Origin: Vulcanimicrobiota bacterium | Lineage (GTDB): Bacteria > Eremiobacterota > Eremiobacteria > Baltobacterales > Baltobacteraceae | Assembly (NCBI GenBank): GCA_028287545.1 | Contig: JAQBPL010000077.1 | Span: forward strand, 1-8,273 | DNA length: 8,273 bases | Direction of reading: 5' to 3' | Shown here: piece by piece, positions 5,906 through 8,273 of the stretch | How positions within the stretch are numbered: position 1 is the first letter of the stretch | Layout of the letters: each line of letters opens with the position of its first letter | Position numbers and translations under genes: made by a program | Notes under the pieces: generated by a model | What the model saw: only the letters and a program-made list of their open reading frames with translations | Database searches by the model: none | What the model was told of the DNA's origin: nothing

Positions 5906-6499
5906 GTGCCGCAGATTTCCGCGCTGGAGTTTTACGCGCTGCCGCTGCGGGTCCATACGTTGCTTGAGGGCGTTCCGTTGCACGACGTCTGGGCGGTCGA
6001 CCTGCCGCACCCGCGCGAGCGTGTGACGCTCGCCGAATTTCAGCGCCTCACGAGACAGCGTCGAGCGATCGGCCGGCTCCCGGCGTCGACGCGCGCGCTC
6101 TTCGGCCTGCGTCTTTTTCTCGGCCGCATCTTTCGCCTCGAGGGCGAGCCGAAGGATGCGCCCGCGACGTCGTTCGCATCCCGGCTGACGCCGGAAGATC
6201 GCGCCCGGTCTTCGGTGGAAGCCGGAACCCGCGACGGTCTGTTCCGCGTCGTCTATCGTTTCGAGAACGAGTCGCTGCTCGAAGTGCACAATCGTACGGC
6301 CCACGCCGCGTTGCTCAACGCGCTCGTGGAAACGGAGGCCGGCTACCGCTTTTACATGGCGGTGTATGTCGCGAAGGGAAGCTGGACTACGCCCGCCTAC
6401 CTGGCCCTCATCGATCCGTTCAGAAAATGGATCGTGTATCCAGCCCTGCTGAAAAACATCCGCGCGACCTGGCTCCAGTTTGTTTTTCCTCGCAGCTGA
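5906..6499 (+). CDS. DUF2867-like protein of unknown function
   Basis: This is a 197-residue soluble protein. The C-terminal two thirds resemble DUF2867: R-A-R-S-S-V-E-A-G-T-R-D-G-L-F-R-V-V-Y near the middle, E-V-H-N-R-T-A-H-A, Y-R-F-Y-M-A-V-Y-V, and a final segment A-L-I-D-P-F-R-K-W-I-V-Y-P-A-L-L followed by basic and aromatic residues. No enzyme motif is evident. In other bacteria DUF2867 is often fused behind an NAD(P)-binding SDR/NmrA-like domain. Here the same two modules are consecutive genes, which suggests a functional partnership. The GTG start was chosen from the AGGAGG at 5894; extending to TTG 5849 would add 19 residues without family character. The gene ends at a hairpin that faces the convergent VOC gene. 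It could be a ligand-binding partner of the reductase; this is inference. Confidence 0.82.
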   Translation: MPQISALEFYALPLRVHTLLEGVPLHDVWAVDLPHPRERVTLAEFQRLTRQRRAIGRLPASTRALFGLRLFLGRIFRLEGEPKDAPATSFASRLTPEDRARSSVEAGTRDGLFRVVYRFENESLLEVHNRTAHAALLNALVETEAGYRFYMAVYVAKGSWTTPAYLALIDPFRKWIVYPALLKNIRATWLQFVFPRS

Positions 6500-6525
6500 G
6501 CCCGAGCTTGTCGAACGGCTCTCAG
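6496..6525. terminator. Inverted repeat between convergent operons, possible bidirectional terminator
   Basis: CTGAG at 6496-6500 and CTCAG at 6521-6525 form the outer arms. Alternatively, GAGCC at 6498-6502 pairs with GGCTC at 6517-6521. The stop codons of both convergent genes (6497-6499 on + and 6522-6524 on -) lie in the arms. The loop holds GAGCTTGTCGAA. No T-tract follows on either side, so intrinsic termination would be weak; the element may equally be a copy of a dispersed palindromic repeat. Confidence 0.45.
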
Positions 6526-6986
6526 TGCGACGCCTGCCATTCACCGAGGGTCTGCGCCGCGCGTTCCGCCGTCCCGGCGCCGGCCAACCACGGCAACGCG
6601 AACTCTAGAACGACGCCGTTCGGATCGACGGCATACAGGTGCGGATCGTCCTCGCCGTGCAGCTCCGTCCGAAACGGTACGCCGGCAGCGACGAAGCGGG
6701 CCTTCCACCGCTCGAGCTCCGTCGCGTCATGCACCGTGAACGCAATGTGCCGGATGTCGTCAGGGAGGCCGTCGTCGACGCGCCGCATCCCCTCGTAGGT
6801 GAGAAACGCGAGCGACACGCCGCCGAAGGCGTACTCGACAACGAGATAACCAACGCCGTCATCACCGGTGCCGCTCGAGGCGAGGGTCAAAGGCGCAGCC
6901 AGCACTTCGGTGTAGAACCGATGCGTCGCGGACGGGTCGAAGCTGGCATTCGCGATGTGATCGAGACGGACGAGCGTAGCGTTCAC
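6522..6986 (-). CDS. VOC (glyoxalase/bleomycin resistance/dioxygenase fold) family protein
   Basis: This 154-residue protein has the paired beta-alpha-beta-beta-beta units of the vicinal oxygen chelate fold. The first unit begins L-V-R-L-D-H-I-A with His10, and the second begins D-D-I-R-H-I-A-F-T-V with His80. It ends in Y-A-V-D-P-N-G-V-V-L-E-F with Glu128, and these residues sit at usual metal-ligand places. The D-P-N-G-x-x-x-E-F signature is common to glyoxalase I-like proteins, methylmalonyl-CoA epimerases and lyases of this superfamily, so the reaction cannot be named. The start is GTG at 6986, with GAGGA at 6995-6999 (on the - strand) 8 bases before it. It lies 15 bases after the hemolysin III-like gene and is probably the last gene of that transcript. 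About 20 extra residues after the fold (G-A-G-T-A-E-R-A-A onward) are of unknown use. Confidence 0.87.
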   Translation of the reverse strand: MNATLVRLDHIANASFDPSATHRFYTEVLAAPLTLASSGTGDDGVGYLVVEYAFGGVSLAFLTYEGMRRVDDGLPDDIRHIAFTVHDATELERWKARFVAAGVPFRTELHGEDDPHLYAVDPNGVVLEFALPWLAGAGTAERAAQTLGEWQASH

Positions 6987-7001
6987 GGCGGTTGTCCTCG
7001 C

Positions 7002-7721
7002 TCAGTTTGGGAGCATGAAGAACGCGACGCCGGCGTACTGCGTCGCCGCGGCGGCGAGGACGAAGCAATGGAAGACTTCGTGGAAGCCGAAGCGGCGCGG
7101 TAAGAAGTTCATCTGCCGGGTGGCGTAGATGACGGCACCGGTCGTGTAAAGCACTCCGCCGGCGGCGAAGAGCACGAGCGCGACCAGCGGGAGATTGCGC
7201 ACGAGCTGCAGTCCGGGGACCAGCACGAGCCAGCCCATCGCGACGTAGATCGCCGCCGAGAGCCAACGCGGTGCGCCGACGAACCACACCGTCAGAACGA
7301 TCCCCGCGGCGGCAACGGCCCAGATCGCCGCGATCGTTCCGATGCGCCACCAGCCCGCGAGGCCGGCGAACAGCACCGGCGTGTACGATCCTGCGATCAG
7401 CCCGTAGATGGACGCATGATCGACGGTGCGAAAGATGCGGGTCGCGCCGGCGCCGGTGCGTACGCCGTGGTACAGCGTGCTCGCGCCGAACAGCACGATC
7501 AGACTCAGGCCGTAGATCGTCATCGTCGCCAGCAGCGGCGGATTGTCGTGAAAGCGGACGATGAGGTACGCGAGTCCGCCGATCGCCGCCAGCAGGCCGG
7601 CAAGCGAAATCCGCGCGTCGACCGGTTCTTTCGCGAGAGGCGCTACGGCGGCGGAGGCGCGGTCTTCGCGTTCCAAAGGTGCTCGGGCTGTTCCAGCGCG
7701 TGATTGATCCAGCGTGACCAC
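7002..7721 (-). CDS. Hemolysin III / PAQR (TrhA-type) family membrane protein
   Basis: This is a seven-helix membrane protein of up to 239 residues. Hydrophobic segments fall at about 40-57, 65-85, 104-122, 127-147, 153-173, 178-200 and 215-235. The family's metal-site residues are present: S-T-L-Y-H with Ser81 and His85, D-H-A-S-I-Y with Asp101, and F-H-E-V-F-H with His214 and His218. G-S-Y-T-P at 111-115 is also conserved. Members are called hemolysin III but are better viewed as PAQR relatives; some bacterial ones affect membrane fluidity. The start is uncertain. GTG 7721 gives a 79-base overlap with the adenosyltransferase gene and a polar N-terminus of about 38 residues, while TTG 7676 would shorten both. 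No clear Shine-Dalgarno precedes either, so coupling with the upstream gene is likely. Confidence 0.88.
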   Translation of the reverse strand: MVTLDQSRAGTARAPLEREDRASAAVAPLAKEPVDARISLAGLLAAIGGLAYLIVRFHDNPPLLATMTIYGLSLIVLFGASTLYHGVRTGAGATRIFRTVDHASIYGLIAGSYTPVLFAGLAGWWRIGTIAAIWAVAAAGIVLTVWFVGAPRWLSAAIYVAMGWLVLVPGLQLVRNLPLVALVLFAAGGVLYTTGAVIYATRQMNFLPRRFGFHEVFHCFVLAAAATQYAGVAFFMLPN

Positions 7722-8269
7722 ACGAAGAGCGCGTCGGAGAGGCGGTTGACGTAGCGCACGACCTCGGGCGAGATCGGTTCCACCTCACCGAGCGCGATCA
7801 GCAGGCGCTCCGCTCGCCGGCACACGGTGCGCGCTTGGTGCAGGAACGCGCCCGGATACGAGCCGCCGGGGTGGATGAAGTTGGCCAGCGGCTCGAGATC
7901 TTCTTGCGCGCGGTCGATCGCGCGTTCGAGCGACGTCGCGTCGTCGGCGGTGACCAGCGGCATCCCCTCCCAGCGATCTTTGGGAAGGGTCGCAAGGTCG
8001 CTGCCGAGGTTGAAGAGGACGTCTTGCGACCACGCCAGCCAGCGGTCGAGGTCGCCCGCGACGCCGTGCGCGCGCGCCAGATCCTGGACCGGTCGCGTGC
8101 GCTGCACGTCGGCAAGCGCGGTGCGCGCGAGGCCGATCACCGAGGAGAGCTCGTCGACCGTCCCATACGCCTCGATGCGCAGCGCGTTCTTCTTGACGCG
8201 CTGTCCGCCGACGAGCCCCGTCGTCCCGTCGTCGCCGGTCCGGGTATAGATTCGCGTCAGCTTCGGCAT
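7643..8269 (-). CDS. Cob(I)alamin adenosyltransferase, PduO type
   Basis: This enzyme transfers the 5'-deoxyadenosyl group of ATP to cob(I)alamin to make adenosylcobalamin, the cofactor of B12-dependent mutases and reductases. The 208 residues form the five-helix-bundle PduO/MMAB fold. Hallmarks are T-R-T-G-D-D-G-T-T-G-L at 9-19 (ATP binding), E-A-Y-G-T-V-D-E-L-S-S-V-I-G at 33-46, A-R-T-V-C-R-R-A-E-R at 146-155, and Y-V-N-R-L-S-D-A-L-F-V at 173-183. These separate it from the unrelated CobA/BtuR and EutT types. It is slightly longer than the common 180-190 residues, with additional sequence around 57-75 and a proline-rich tail ending in P-P-P-P. The ATG at 8269 is four bases from the window edge, so its promoter and ribosome site are not visible. 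It is the first visible gene of a - strand run with the hemolysin III-like and VOC genes. Confidence 0.94.
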   Translation of the reverse strand: MPKLTRIYTRTGDDGTTGLVGGQRVKKNALRIEAYGTVDELSSVIGLARTALADVQRTRPVQDLARAHGVAGDLDRWLAWSQDVLFNLGSDLATLPKDRWEGMPLVTADDATSLERAIDRAQEDLEPLANFIHPGGSYPGAFLHQARTVCRRAERLLIALGEVEPISPEVVRYVNRLSDALFVWSRWINHALEQPEHLWNAKTAPPPP

Positions 8270-8273
8270 ACGG

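Noticed and set aside
6862..7788. Second - strand frame of 308 residues over the hemolysin III-like gene
   Set aside because: It is arginine-rich and overlaps three genes with clear family motifs in another frame. It is a shadow.
1..8273. CRISPR arrays, tRNA or rRNA genes, insertion sequences or phage genes
   Set aside because: No regularly spaced repeats, transposase or integrase motifs, or tRNA-like arms were seen on reading both strands. A covariance-model search for structured RNAs could not be run.

Overview
The window is GC-rich, densely packed bacterial chromosome with frequent GTG starts and stop/start overlaps. There is no sign of phage, transposons, CRISPR or RNA genes. The gene content suggests an aerobic, free-living heterotroph, probably from soil or plant-associated habitats, that degrades lignin-type aromatic acids. 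The phylum cannot be fixed from this sequence alone.

Region A (1-4094, + strand) is a protocatechuate branch beta-ketoadipate operon. It holds the 3' end of a GntR/FCD-type regulator, then pcaD (enol-lactonase), pcaC (carboxymuconolactone decarboxylase), pcaH and pcaG (protocatechuate 3,4-dioxygenase beta and alpha) and pcaB (carboxymuconate cycloisomerase). Each junction overlaps by 1-4 bases, so translation of the whole set is probably coupled. The enzymes act in the order PcaHG, PcaB, PcaC, PcaD and take protocatechuate to beta-ketoadipate. The last steps (pcaIJ, pcaF) are not in the window.

Region B (4052-6499) is a TetR-family regulator on the - strand, divergent from a + strand set: a four-helix membrane protein (DUF2269-like), an NAD(P)-binding atypical SDR (NmrA-like) and a DUF2867-like protein. 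A 20-base near-palindrome at 4689-4708 lies between the divergent genes and is the likely TetR operator. It may overlap the regulator's own first codons. The TetR gene also overlaps the 3' end of pcaB by 43 bases in antisense.

Region C (6522-8269, - strand) reads PduO-type cob(I)alamin adenosyltransferase, then a seven-helix hemolysin III/PAQR membrane protein, then a VOC/glyoxalase-fold protein. A short hairpin at 6496-6525 contains the stop codons of the two convergent operons.

The least understood part is the TetR / membrane protein / SDR / DUF2867 cassette. The rest is recognisable metabolism, with unusual junctions and a few atypical residues. No gene-free stretch exceeds about 75 bases.
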